Assembly: GCA_000231825.2 (NCBI GenBank)
Contig: JH720296.1
Coordinates: forward strand, 1,960,839 to 2,024,838
DNA: 64,000 bases
Direction of reading: 5' to 3'
Source of the DNA: Tetrahymena elliotti 4EA
Taxonomy: Eukaryota; Ciliophora; Oligohymenophorea; Hymenostomatida; Tetrahymenidae
The notes under the pieces were generated by a model. It saw nothing but the letters and a program-made list of their open reading frames with translations, had not been told where the DNA came from and did not search any database. Each line of letters starts with the position of its first letter. Positions within the stretch are counted from its first letter, which is position 1. This document shows positions 51,291 to 63,696 of this stretch, one piece after another. The position numbers were made by a program, and so were the translations under genes.

Positions 51291-54200
51291 ATGGAAAGCA
51301 GTCAGCAACTAGTCATTTCTTAAAATATTGAAAATCAAGTGGCTATCCCTAACTAAGACCAATAAATTTAGAGCTATTACACTGAAGAACATTTAACAAA
51401 AGAGGCTGTAAGTATTCCCTAGCTTTAAGTTAATGTATTAAATGAAATCCAAAGAATAATAAAAGAAGATGGTAACTAAAATAATTATGTTGCATCAAAA
51501 ATTTTAAGTACCTTGAAAAGAACTAAAAGCCCTAAAGATCTCCTCCATAATTTGCTTGTTCTGCTACCTTAATAAGGTGAACTCTCAGAAAGTTGTGAAG
51601 AAGCAAATATTTATAAATCTTTAGAAGAAAATGGACTTGAATTAAAGAAAATTATTATAGACTTAGATAAACTTTCTTAAGAAGTGTAGTCAATAATGAA
51701 AACTTACAAATCAAAATTAGAGACATTTAAACAGTAAATTAAAGGATAGATGTAAAGTAATTGTGATTTATCTGTCTATATTAAAAGCTACTGTCGTTCC
51801 TATTTTATTGATGACATAACTAAAATTGGAAGGTATAAGAAATAAATTGAAGAGATTGATGAAAGAATTGGTGAAATTTAAAAAGACCGTAATCTCTTGA
51901 ATGTCCATAAAGTAAGTTAAAGAATTATGAGCTCATATTTAATAACAAATTTTTTAACTGCTGATTCATAAATTATTCTATCCAACAAAAAAGAACTTGA
52001 TTACTTTAATAAATAAGAATAATTACTAAAGGATGAAATGATAAAGATAAAACAAGAAATTGATGAACACTAGCTAAAAATTATATATTCTAAATAATAA
52101 ATTGGGGCTTTAGAAGATTAAATCAAATCTCAAGAAAGCTATAAGAAGAAAATTGAGAAAGTAGGGAAATAAGACTTCACAACTCAAATAAATATGGAAG
52201 AATATTTTGAGCAAAAGAAAAGAGATCTAGAGTCCTATAGAAAATAATAAATTATTTCTTTAAGTTAGTTTGAAGATGAATTTAAATAAACTCTTGAGAA
52301 AGAGGAGTAATAATTACTGAAAAAGTAACAAAATCAATAGAAAGTTGGGAAGAGTTATAATATAATTTTCCTCATCGATGATAGTGGAAGTATGCATACC
52401 ACGTAAGGTGTATTCTCTTTCCTTAAAAAGACCCCTTTTTCGCTCCTAAAAGAATCAATACTTAAGTTGATTTAGTAAAGAAAATCTTAAGGTTCTTAAG
52501 ATAAAATATCCATAGTTAAATTTAGCACTAAATCCTTTATTATACATAGAAGAGAAGATATCTAAACATTAATCTTGTAACTCGATTCTTTCCCTTAATA
52601 AGCTGGAACAAATTTTAATGCTGCCTTCCAGGATGCTCTTGAATGTATTAAAGAATCTAGTCATCAAAGATCAAATATTCTTATCTTTTAAACCGATGGA
52701 AAGTCTGACAATAAAGATAAATGTGAGTCAATCATAGAATAAATGAAAGCTTAAGATCCAAATATGTAAATGTTCACTTTAGCAGTTGGAGATGATCTAG
52801 ATGAAAAATTCCTTAAGCATTTAACTTTAATTGCAAATAACGGAGAAGAAATTTTTGCCAAAAGTAGCTAATATTCTATGAATTATTACCAAAAATTGAT
52901 AAGTGCAGATAGTTTATCTAAGGTATTTATTGATATATCATTAGGAATATCAGAAATAATGGATTAAATTAAAGAAGAACTTAAATAGCAGTAAATGAGA
53001 TTTGACAAAAAAAATTTAGAATATTCCACAAAGGTATAAAGATTATAAAAAGAAATCCAAGAAAGGACTTAATAATTAGAAGAAGAACAAAAAATGCAAT
53101 TAGAATTAAGGAATAAAAAAGAAAAATAACAATTCCTTGAAACCAATTTAAATAATTTTCAAAATCAAATTGATAAATTAAGAAAGGAAAAGAATGAGCT
53201 AGAAAAAGAAATTAAATCTAAGAAAAATCAAATTTCAATACTTACAGATAAATTAAAACACCTCTAAGAATAATTATCAAATTTATTAAAATAATTTTCA
53301 GAGAAAAAGTAAGTGTGGTAAAAAAATATTGATGATGAAATTATGAAAAATGAAAAGTATAAACAATCAATGTAAATTTTGTATGAAAAAACTGGATGCC
53401 AAAGTGAATTAAAGCTGAATTTGTGGTCCAGTGTTGCTAATTAATTTGAATAATTTGTTCATATACTTTCAAATTATACAACCAAATTTAAAAACTTTTA
53501 CAATAAATTTAAAGATATTTCAGATAATTTAAACTAATAAACGATAAGTTTTTAAAATCCATAAGATAATTAAATCTCTGAGACTTAATAAATTGAAAAT
53601 TTAACCAAAATATTTGGTCATTTTTAGGATAACAACTAGTCACAATAATTGATAGATGCAAAAAATTTGATAGAAATTATTTTTAAAGAGGATATTTATT
53701 TAAAAGAAGATGATCAAGAAAAATAGAAAATAATTAAAAACTGCTAAGATATCATCTTAGAACAATTTGAAAATTTAAGATCTTTGTTAAAGATAGTAAG
53801 TTTCAATAACCCGATTGTTAAAAAGAAAAAAAGAAAGGTTGATGAAGACAGTGAAAATGAAGAAGACAATGATGATAGTGATGGTGATGATGATGATGAT
53901 TATGATGATTAAGCAAAATATTCAAAATTACTTTTAAAAGCATTAAAAAAGGATCATGACAATTAAATTAATGCAAAATATGAAGAATTAGAAGAATATC
54001 TCTCTCCATTAATTAAGGCAAAAGCTATTAAAAAATCAAAAATACGAAAAATAAAGAGTCAGAAATAATTTAATAAAATGAAAGAAAAAGTAGAAGAATT
54101 TTTGGATAATCTTGAAGACGATTCTGATGAAGACAAAAGCAGTGATGAAGAAGAAGAAGAAAGTGATAGTTCTGAAAGTGACAGGGATCAAAAAGATCTC

Positions 54201-54539
54201 AAAAAAAAGAAAAATAAAAAGTCAAAAAAATAAAAAGCTAAATAAAATAAATTTATTAATAAAAAATAATTCCCACGAGACAAAGATGATTAAATTAAAT
54301 TTTTAAAAGAATTAAAGAAATTGGGTAAGGATCTAATTGCTGTATTAGATATTAATAAAAAGGAAGCTAATTAAATGAAAAAATGTTGGTAAATTCTAGA
54401 TGACCGCATTTCAAAAACATTATCTAGATTTAATCTATCTTAAAAATAAAATTAAATAAATTAATTGGTACTTTACCTTGATTAAGAAATATTACAGCCC
54501 TTATACACTCTCATAGAATTTTAAGATAAATCTTAATGA
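51291..54539 (+). CDS. von Willebrand factor A domain / coiled-coil protein with acidic tracts
   Basis: An intronless 1,082-codon ORF with TGA at 54537. Residues about 100-350 are charged and helical. A vWA domain spans about 355-540: LIDDSGSM (361-368) supplies the metal-site DxSxS (Asp363, Ser365, Ser367), AGTNF supplies the Thr, and FQTDGKS supplies Thr468-Asp469-Gly470, so the metal-binding site looks complete. A long Glu/Lys/Gln coiled coil follows (about 575-690). KKKKRKV (844-850) matches a classical monopartite nuclear signal and is followed by an Asp/Glu tract; a second acidic Ser/Glu tract and Lys-rich stretch lie near 940-985. There is no signal peptide, so this is an intracellular vWA protein. 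Intracellular family members usually act in protein complexes. A nuclear location is inferred from the basic motif only; the exact function is unknown. Confidence 0.85.
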
Positions 54540-55127
54540 AATAAGATAAAAGTACAATTTTTTAATTAAAAGTTTATTTTAAATATTATAACCTGAAAAA
54601 TTTATAATCATGATTTTCTATTGTTTCATTTTAAAGTTAAAAAAATATTTATCTTCATAAAATATTAAAAATATTTATAAAAATAAAACTATTTCATATT
54701 ATTTATTTAAATGAATTTGAAAAGTTAAGTAAAATATTAAAATTAATTTAAAAAATTTACAAAAAAAAACTTGTTTAAATTTATTTCTTTCGATAAAAGT
54801 AAAATACTAAAATACTTAGAGTAAGGTAAAATAAATGTATTATTTGTATTAAGATTTTTTAGTATTTATTATTATTAAAAAAAAGATTTATTTAGTGAAA
54901 TATTTTAAATTCTACATTTTGATAATGATTGATAGAATATTCTTCAATGCAATTATAATATTGAAATACCAAATAATTTAGTCAGCATTAACTTGAAAAT
55001 TAAAATTTATTTAGAATTAAATTACATAAGTTTAAAAATTAATTAATTAATTTTTTTTAAAAATTTACAAATTTATTTTAATAGTTAAGATTTACTTTTA
55101 AAAAAATTAGCTTATTAAGAAATATAA
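54540..55127. other. Intergenic region
   Basis: 588 bp of AT-rich DNA between two plus-strand genes. No gene or defined signal is seen. Confidence 0.6.
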
Positions 55128-56581
55128 ATGGACGGTTCTCTAGGAAAAGGACTTCTTAATTAGATAGCCGGATCTATGGGAGGATTAAATAATGATCAAT
55201 TAAAATAAGCTGAAAACATTTGGAAAATGTTGGATGATTTAAGTGAAAGTAATCCAGAAGGATACAAAAATTTTGTTAAAAATAACTTACAAAATGGCTT
55301 TGAAGAGATAAAAAAAGAAAAAGATGAGAAAATCAAAGAGCTAAAAGTAAACGCTGATCCTGCTTTCTTACTCAAAATGCAAGCTACTCTATAATCTTTT
55401 AAGTTAAAGAAGGAAGAACATCCTCTTTATGAAGTAAATTCAATTTGAAGGAATTAAAGAAATTAATATTTATAATAATTTTATAACAGTCTTTAAGAGT
55501 TGTAGGATAGGATTCTAAAAAGAAGTTAGCTGAGCTTAAAAAAACTATTGATAAGGAAGTTAAAATTTATATTAATGTATTAATGAGCAGTAGAGTTAGA
55601 GGACCTATAAATGAATAAGGAAAAGAGACTGATTCTATAAAATAGATGGAAGAATGGAAGGTCATCCCTTATTCAGTTTAAGATCCAGAATAAAGAAAGA
55701 GCGAATCACTTGGAAATATGGTTTACTTTTTCAATTTTGTGGTTAATGATGAAGTGTGCAAAATGATGAGTGGAGCTCCTCCTTTAACAGAACAGCTTGT
55801 AACTTTTGTTATTGAAAAAATGAATAATTGCTTGAAAGAGCATAGAAACCCTTTGCTTAAACTTTACAATTATATAGAAGAAAATGAAATAATTCACTAT
55901 CAAATATCAAAAATGTCAGTAGTTAGACACAAGTCGAAGAAATTTAAATTAGCTGATAAAAAATAGAGGCAAGTACCTCCTATTTTATTAGAGCCTGAAG
56001 CAGATAGGTAATTAGATTTACAAAAAGTAAACTAAGAAATGTAAATGAAGAAGAATGCTGCTTTGTAATAAATGCAATAAGGAGCAGCTACAAATGAAAA
56101 TTAATAACAAACATAAGCTAGCTCTATTAAAAATGTTGAAGATTTAAAAAAAAGATAAATTGAAGAAGAGAAATCAAAAGAGTTTGTTAAAGAATAAGTG
56201 TTGGATGGATTAAAAATAGTAAGCAAAGAAGAAAAAGAAAAAAGTGAATAGCAAAAGCCTAAAAAGGTTCTTATTTAAGAAATTGAAATCAAAGAATAAC
56301 CTAAAACAGCAAAATAATTGTTAGAAGAATAAGTAGAAAAACCTTCATACACTCTTAAAGAACTTACAGAATCTATTTATTTGGAGTTTTTATTATTTAA
56401 AGCTAATTCAATTGATGACATGATTCTTGATATTTCTGAAAAATAAATTAAATTAGAAGTACCTTTAGTTTATAAACTTGAATTACCTCTACCCTGCAAA
56501 GTAGATACAGAATAAGTACAACCAAAATGGAGTAAAAAGACTAAAGTATTAAAATTGACATTACTAAAGCAGCATAAGTGA
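55128..56581 (+). CDS. PIH1D2: PIH1-domain protein, PIH1D2-like (dynein-assembly cochaperone family)
   Basis: Two exons (55128-55433, 55490-56581; 56-nt intron) encode 465 residues. The N-terminus has the block IWKMLDDLSESNPEGYKNF, which closely matches the corresponding block of animal PIH1D2 (W/LLDDL, then DPEGY). A PIH1-type region follows to about residue 230, including RKSESLGNMVYFFNFVVND. A Gln/Lys/Glu-rich linker comes next. The last 80 residues resemble the CS-like domain of PIH1D2 (DISEKQIKLEVP, then LPLPCKVDTE). PIH1 proteins work with HSP90 and R2TP-like complexes, and several preassemble axonemal dynein arms in the cytoplasm. The protein is longer than the roughly 315-residue human form because of the linker. 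It converges with the synthetase-like gene. Family assignment is firm; orthology to PIH1D2 rather than another PIH protein is likely. Confidence 0.78.
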
Positions 56582-57515
56582 TTAGTCAATAAATATTTTT
56601 AATTTGCATTAAAACTAATTAATTTATAAATCAATTCGTAAAATTTAAATAAATATAAAACCAATCAGTTTCTTTCAAAATTATTATTATGTAAATTTTT
56701 TGATTTTTATTTAAAATATAATATTCATTAAAATACTAATTTTATTACTTTATGTTTCAAAAATATTTTTTTATTTTAAATAAGTCTAATTATTTTTTAA
56801 CTTATTTTTTTATAACCCTTATTTATAAATTTTTTAGATTGGATTTATGAAATTGTTGGGTTTGTTTCTATTTACTTGAAGTGATGATAAAATAAAGAAA
56901 TTTTAATTATTTCTATTAATATTTGGAAATCAAATTTAGATAATTCAAAGAATATTTAATTGACTAATTTGATGGAAATAAATATTTTTAATTATTTGTT
57001 TTTGTGATCAAATATTATTTAATTTACCATAATTTATTAATATCTATCAATACTCTGATTTTACTTCTTATCTGTATTATTAATTCTGTTTTAGAAACTA
57101 AACATTTCATCATCCATTAAAGTTAGATATAAATATTTAATATAATATCTGTCTTCAATTAATATTTGATATATTTTTCGATTGATGGCAAAAAAGTAAT
57201 CAAAAAGGTTATCAAAGAGAATTTGAATCACTAAAATCTTTTTAAAGGGAAAAAACTAAAGTCAAATAAATATTTTTGCTCAAAAAATAGAAACCCTCAA
57301 AAATACTTTTTGTTTGATTTGATTTATGTTTAAGCTTAGAAATCCATTTAAAATGTTAAAAATATTCCTTCAAAAATTAAAAAAAGACTTTAAAATATTT
57401 ATTTTAATTTCTGAATTTATTTTGAAAAAAAAATGAATATATTTATTGAAACATAATTTAAAGGAGTTTTTTTATAAATTTGTTTATAACTCAGACAATT
57501 CAATAAGTATTTATT
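56582..57515. other. Convergent intergenic region
   Basis: 934 bp between the ends of two convergent genes. AT-rich, with no gene or clear terminator seen. Confidence 0.6.
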
Positions 57516-59378
57516 TCATCCATTTAGAATACCAATTATGTAAAATAATTTATGTAGAATCTTATTAGTGGCATCTAAGAGCACGACTTTGTTAGCAATT
57601 TCTCTTTCTGTTAATTTATCTTCAGGATTAAAATGTTTGAATATATTTTGCTTTTACATGTGATGGATAGTGCTTATGAGAAGCTCTGAATATTCTATAA
57701 GTGGTTTAAATTCGTTAGTTAGCAAGCTCTTGTGAAGGTAATCAGGGAAATACATCAAAATCTTAGCTAAGAATCTTTCATTTGAATTTTCAAATACAAA
57801 TAAATCTGAGATTGGTCCCATACCTTCCTTTCTAATTCTATAAGAATCAAACATTTCTAAGAGCACTTATCTTGTGTTTGTTAGCTATTCATTAGAGTGA
57901 ATAAACTCTAATACATTTTAAACTGACATCAAGTAAGGAGTTTTCCTGCTTTTTCTATGATCTAAATATCTGGTCCAGCCCAAACCTTTAAAAATAAAAA
58001 ATATTTAAATAAATAGAAATAAAAAAGAAATTATTTACATTAATCCAAAAATATTTCTCCTTATTCCTCAATCAAGTTTGGCATAATGTCAGGATATTTT
58101 TGCTTGTACTTTACAATGTTTAACTGCTTCATTTAAGTAAAGAGATCTTACTGTTCATATTTTATAATGTAATTTAAAAATGATCAAAAAAATATGTTTT
58201 AATTTTACAAGAGTGTTGATCTAAGCTTTTTCAGTTTGTTCTGAAAAAAGATTGTTGTGGGTATAATAATTAAATTTTGCATCTATTCCACAGTCATTTA
58301 AGATTTATTAAATATTTTTATAAAGTAGCTCATCTTGGATATCACTAGAAATATGGAATTCTTTAACTAAGTCTTCAATATGTAAGTTTCTTAATAGGCC
58401 AACCAAAAATCCTTCACGAGTAAGAGAACCAACAGGATCGACAAAGGTTATATTTTTATTATGAGTATAATTTAGTAGGTACTTACCTTCATTTTTTAAT
58501 ACTCTTTTTTTTTTCAACGCATCTAAATAATGCAAAGTAGAGTTTTCTATTTAATCGCTTCTAATTAATTTAATATTTTCTGCAGTAAATTTCGAAAAAC
58601 TTTCTTAGAAATTTCCGATTGAAGCATTTGTTAGCTTTTCCATGATTTCTTTTAAGCTTGGATCAATAGACTCCATTTCTTAAATTTATTTAAAACCAAA
58701 TTAAGCAACTTCTTCATGCGAAAATAATTCTTTAGATACTATAAACTCAGTAAGCTTTTCAAAATTAATTGCACCTTCATCAATTTTGCCTGTTTTATTT
58801 TGCATTTCTTTCAAATAGGCATAAATAATTCCATGAAATGGCTAGCTGTTTTAAATAACTCCTACTCTTAAAACTTCTATTCCAAGAGTTTTTTAAATTC
58901 TTGCCATAGTTTCAGATATGTTAGCACCTCTGAAAGTATTCAAGAGAGGCTTTTCTGCTATTTAACTAAAAGGGTATAAAATACAATGCTTATGTTTATC
59001 GTTATAATAATCAACTTGTAAAGTAGAAGCAGATTAAGCTTTTGAGATAGCTTTGATACCATTAACATAGTTTTCATCTTTAATTTTAAAATTTAACGAT
59101 CCTTAACTATCTATATTTGCCCTAGCCACATAATTATTCATAGGAAGTTGTACATATAATTCCTAAGCAATACCTGTAGCAAATAATTAATCTTGTTTCC
59201 AATATTTACTCATCTCCTATCTATGTTTTTCAAATAAATCCTTAGAAATGCTAGAAATATAGTCATATTCTGAGTCAATTGCAGTGGGATTGACAGTAAA
59301 GGGAATTTCAGGAAAATTGAATGCTCTCTTGCTTGAAACTTAGAGTAACTAAGTCAAACGCTAAGATATGCTAATCAT
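57516..59378 (-). CDS. Arginyl-tRNA-synthetase-like protein lacking the HIGH motif
   Basis: Three exons (59378-58209, 58150-58039, 57985-57516) encode 583 residues, the usual length of a bacterial or mitochondrial type ArgRS. Residues 1-24 are basic and amphipathic and resemble a mitochondrial presequence. Residues about 80-105 match the N-terminal ArgRS domain (ANIDSQGSLNFKIK). Residues about 135-190 align with the catalytic entry, but the positions of H-V-G-H read L-L-N-T (145-148) and the later GDWGTQFG segment reads QNSQPFHG. No KMSKS-like loop is seen. The last 100 residues keep the DALR anticodon-binding fold (YFPDYLHKSLL, ending LLDATNKILHKLFYIIGI). I infer a catalytically inactive ArgRS relative, possibly a structural or RNA-binding mitochondrial protein. 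The reading frame is intact, so it is not a pseudogene. Confidence 0.68.
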
Positions 59379-60903
59379 TTATTTATGGCTTTAAATTATT
59401 GTTAAAAATCAAATTTATTTAATAAAATTTTAATTAACGAATAAGATATTTCTGCAAAAAAAAAATATCTTATTACTCAATCATAAAAAATAATCTAATA
59501 AAATAAAACAAAATATTAAAAAAAAACATAAAAAAGGAATGAAAGGATTCCCTATTTTATGTAAAAAATTGATACATAATAGAATGTGATAGTTTAAATG
59601 AATAAATTAATTTTAAAACTAGTATTATATTTTAGTTTAAATTACTATAATTTAACTTAATTAGTTCCACTTGTTTTATATCTAAAAAATAATAAAATAG
59701 AAAATGAAGATAATTCAGTATCTGATATCATAGACTTACTTATTATAAAAAATAAGAAGATCAACATTCTATTTAGCACAGGAATTAAATTAATTGTATT
59801 TCATACTTCAACATCTAAATATTTGATTGCTCAACATTTTCTGATAAAATACATATAAATATAATAAATTTTCTAGAATAAGCTTTCTCTATTTTAAAAA
59901 TATCTACTTTTAATCTGAATTTTAATTGATAATTTTGAAATCAATGTTACAAAAATTTTTATTTATTTTAAATACAAAGTAATTTAATTTTAAATGATTA
60001 ATTACATCTATTATTTTTTCAATATAAATTTATACAAAATAATTTAAATATTAGTTAGAATATCTCTTTTTTTCTATAATAAGAGTAAACTATGGAAGAG
60101 TAAAAAATCTTTTATATATTTAATTACTACAATAATAAAATAATATTTCCTAATAAAAGTAGATTTTAATAATCACTTTTAATTTTTAAACGAAGAATTA
60201 TTTTTTCTAAGTTTCCAAACAATGTAAATTTTTTTCTTTCTGTTTTCTTTTTTAATAAGGAATATTAATTTGATAAATGTTTAAGATTATTAAATTACAT
60301 TAAAACTTAGTTTAATACTTTTAATAGAAAATCAGTGAATAAAGTGCTTTTAAAAGATAAATGAGAATGAAATTATTTTATAATTTAATTTATAATACTT
60401 CTTAAAATAGAAAAATTAAGTAATATTTTTTGAGGGTTTTCTGTTTTAAAGATGGAATATCTTGAAACAAATCAAACAGTTTTACAATTATCAAAAATTA
60501 TTCTAATAGCAATTGCATTTTTTATCTGATAATATAAAGGAGTAAATATTTTATTGAGAAATAAAATGAGATGGAAATTGAAAACAAAATAATTTATATT
60601 TAAAAACGAATATTTTGGATAAGAATAGCTTTAAAAGTTAACTGGATTACAAAAATTTCTATCACTTACTAAATTGGTAAATTGGTACTTATTTATTAAA
60701 TAAAAACGTAAGGAAATGTGTGCGCTTATTAATTATTAATAGAAATTAAAGATATTAAAATTTAACAAACAACTCTATTGGAATCAAAATATTCAAAAAT
60801 TGAATAGTTTTCTATTATTAATTCAGATAAAGATTTAGACTAAAACATTTTAAATAAATATCAATTAGCAATTCTTTTTTGAGACAAACATTCTTTGAGC
60901 AAA
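59379..60903. promoter_or_regulatory. Divergent intergenic region (1.5 kb)
   Basis: It lies between the start codons of the synthetase-like gene and the transporter gene. It is AT-rich; I see no gene, RNA or named promoter element. Confidence 0.45.
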
Positions 60904-63259
60904 ATGATCCATCATTAAATAGAGGATGAGTATATAGGAGAAAAAAGAGAAACAAGCTCTTCTCCTGAAAGGAGTGATAAAAAGAGAAAAGATTAAGCTA
61001 ATGGGAATAATAATCCATTTTATCATAATAATCCAAATAATCTTAATAGTTTTAATAACAGCAATACAAATTAAAAATAAATAAATGTAGGAAGTTATGA
61101 TTTTGTTATTGATCAAACTTAAAGGAATGAATTCGATTAAATTTAATAAAATTCGTTTGAAAGCGATTTATCAAAAGGCGATCATGATTAATTGATTGAG
61201 GATAATATTGATAGAAATATTGATGTAAATATGATGAACAAACACAGCCCACAAAAATAGTAAGGCTTGTATTCTTAGGATTTAGAGGCTAACATTTAAA
61301 GGGCTGCTTTAGCAGTTCCTTATACATCTTAAAAAGATTAATTTTTGAACTTGAAAGATATAAAATTATTGTCATTTTTAGTCTTTTGTGTTAATTATGG
61401 TAAACAATTTAATTAAAAATTAAAGAAATTCATAAAAATTATTTATTATGCTAATCAAAGGTTTTTCTATAGAGATGGTATTTATTTCTCCTTTCTTTTT
61501 TAAAGTTAACACTCCTGATATTCTTGATACTGTTATCTGGCTCATTCCTCCATTGATTGAAAAAATGCTCTTTCCCATCATATCTGTTCCTTTAAAAAAG
61601 AAAACAGTCAACATGCTCAAATACAGAAAATTATTTATATTGCTATTTAGTGCATTAAGTATAATTGGTCTATTACTCATGGGTTTCTCTAGATATATCA
61701 CAGCTAATTGGATTACACTTTTTGATAATGCTAAAACATCAATCATGCTTCTTGGAGTTTTTGGTTTCATGTTTTAAGATATAGGTCATGATATTATTAT
61801 TGTAAAATCATTTTTATTAAAATAAATTATTATTTTAAAACCTCTTGGAAAAAAATTAAACTTAATTTTATCTAATTATTTTAATAAATTTTGATGAAAA
61901 TAAATTAAAATTTTGACCTAGAAGCAATAAATAAATAAAAAAGATAACTCTTTTAATTGAAAAAATACAAATACCTTAAATACCATTAATTTAGACAAAA
62001 AAAAAAAATAGTTTCTCATAAACTATGGCATTAATATTGTCCTGAATTAATTTTAAATCTGAAATTTTGAAATTTATCACCTTAATATATGAGTATTTAT
62101 GGGAAATAAGTTTTAAAATTAAATTTCTAGAAATAAAAATAATAATTTAAAATATAAATGATTAATTTATTTTTATTTTAAAATTGAAAATAAGGCAATT
62201 ATTAATCAATACTAAAATGATTGTATTAAAGAGGAAGATGAAGAATATTGCGAATTTTAATTTGCTTTTGCAAGTTCTGCAGGAAAAGTTGCAGCATTTT
62301 TAATTAGCAGCATATTGGCATTTAATATTGATGTTTGGGATGTTCAAGTAATTATTTATTTTTTGTTTATCTTATTTAAAATAATAATTTTATGTTTAAA
62401 GAATTTTATGGAAAACCTAACTTTTTCTTATTCTGTTGGAGGAATTCTCATGTTTTTCGGTTTCTTGTATTCTTTTTAGGGACTAAGAACAAATCAAATG
62501 AAAATATCATAAAACCATTAGATGGAGTAGTTGCAACCACTTTACACTCTTTAAAATATTTTACCATCAATTTATGAAATATAGTAAAATTTATTTTTAG
62601 GATTTTAATGAATAATTAATTAAATATTTTGAAAAAGAAATATGCCACCTCAATAAAAATGCTTGGTTGCTTCACATTTTTTGATGTGTGGTAATCTACT
62701 ATTAATTAACATTTATGCTACTTTATGGATGGGTGTAACATTGTAATAAACTAATAGCAGGTATAATGTTGATTCTAATAAAGTAAGAGATTATCTATTT
62801 GATCTGGGTATTAGTTGGGGTGCTTTAGTTTTATGTGCTGCTGCTTTCTTATATTATATCAGCAGCAGATATGTTTAGTCATTAAAATCTGCTAAAAGCT
62901 CAAAAAAATTTTTGTTTTTTAGCAACTTTGCTTTGAATCTTTCATTTATTTATACTTACTTTACTGGTAACTTCTATTCCTCTTGCATAAGTCTTCTCCT
63001 TTGGGGAGTAGCTTAGGCATCTTTTGACTATATACCTTCAAAATTATGTACTAATTTAGAAATTCACTATAAAATTAGTAGTAAAATAAGCACAGAACTT
63101 CTAGATCTAAGTTATTTCTTTTGCTAAATTTTATTCTGGTTTGTTATGCCAGCTATTTTTCTTTTATTCTAAGAATTCATCGATGATATATAATTCAGTC
63201 TCTTTTAAGGTTCTTTCTTTGGTTTGATAGGATCTATTCTAGTTCTCTTTATTTCTTGA
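60904..63259 (+). CDS. SLC45 / GPH-type sugar transporter (MFS)
   Basis: Five exons (60904-61399, 61461-61801, 62195-62347, 62402-62583, 62638-63259) encode 597 residues with TGA at 63257. Residues 1-150 are a hydrophilic Asn/Gln-rich cytosolic extension. About 12 membrane segments follow. The first has the shape NYGFSIEMVFISPFF, corresponding to the Q(F/Y)GW..E signature at the start of SLC45 and plant sucrose carriers. The next loop ends in KKK. Segment 4 begins GVFGFMFQDIG. A hydrophilic central loop precedes LVASHFLMCGNLLLINIY, and the C-terminal half is again hydrophobic. Known relatives are proton-coupled sugar carriers at the plasma membrane or in organelles. Substrate cannot be read from sequence. 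The intron after 61801 is unusually long (393 nt), so an extra exon there is possible. Confidence 0.65.
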
Positions 63260-63696
63260 GCTCGTAATTTATTTATGTATCTCTGCATTTCTTAGTATTC
63301 ATTTAGTTAAAAAATCACTAAAAATTTATTATGACAAATTTCATTTCTAATTATAACAATGTTTCTAAAATTCAAATTATTTATTTTTATGGTATTTTTT
63401 AGATAAAAAAAATAAATCTTTTTCTTTTTATTTCAACATTAGTTGAGTTTCAAACTAATTGTAAATTGTTTAAAGAAATTAAAAATGATTTATTTTAAAT
63501 TTTTAAATCTTATTTTTCAAAAGCTCTGCTGTTTAACAATTTTAAATAAAAGTAATATTATTATTTAAAAATAAATTATTGGTTTATATGAAGATGATAA
63601 AATTTAATAAGAGTCCGTTTCTATGGATAATATTTTATATAATTAAACAATTTTGTTATCTTTTTTTAATAAATAATTAAAATGCTTAAAAGCTTT
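63260..63696. other. Convergent intergenic region
   Basis: 437 bp between the transporter stop and the stop of the partial minus-strand gene. No feature seen. Confidence 0.6.

Noticed and set aside
60865..61116. Hydrophobic minus-strand ORF of 83 codons.
   Set aside because: It is antisense to exon 1 of the transporter gene, whose frame, introns and motifs are better supported.
61420..61770. Minus-strand ORF of 116 codons.
   Set aside because: Antisense shadow of transporter exon 2.
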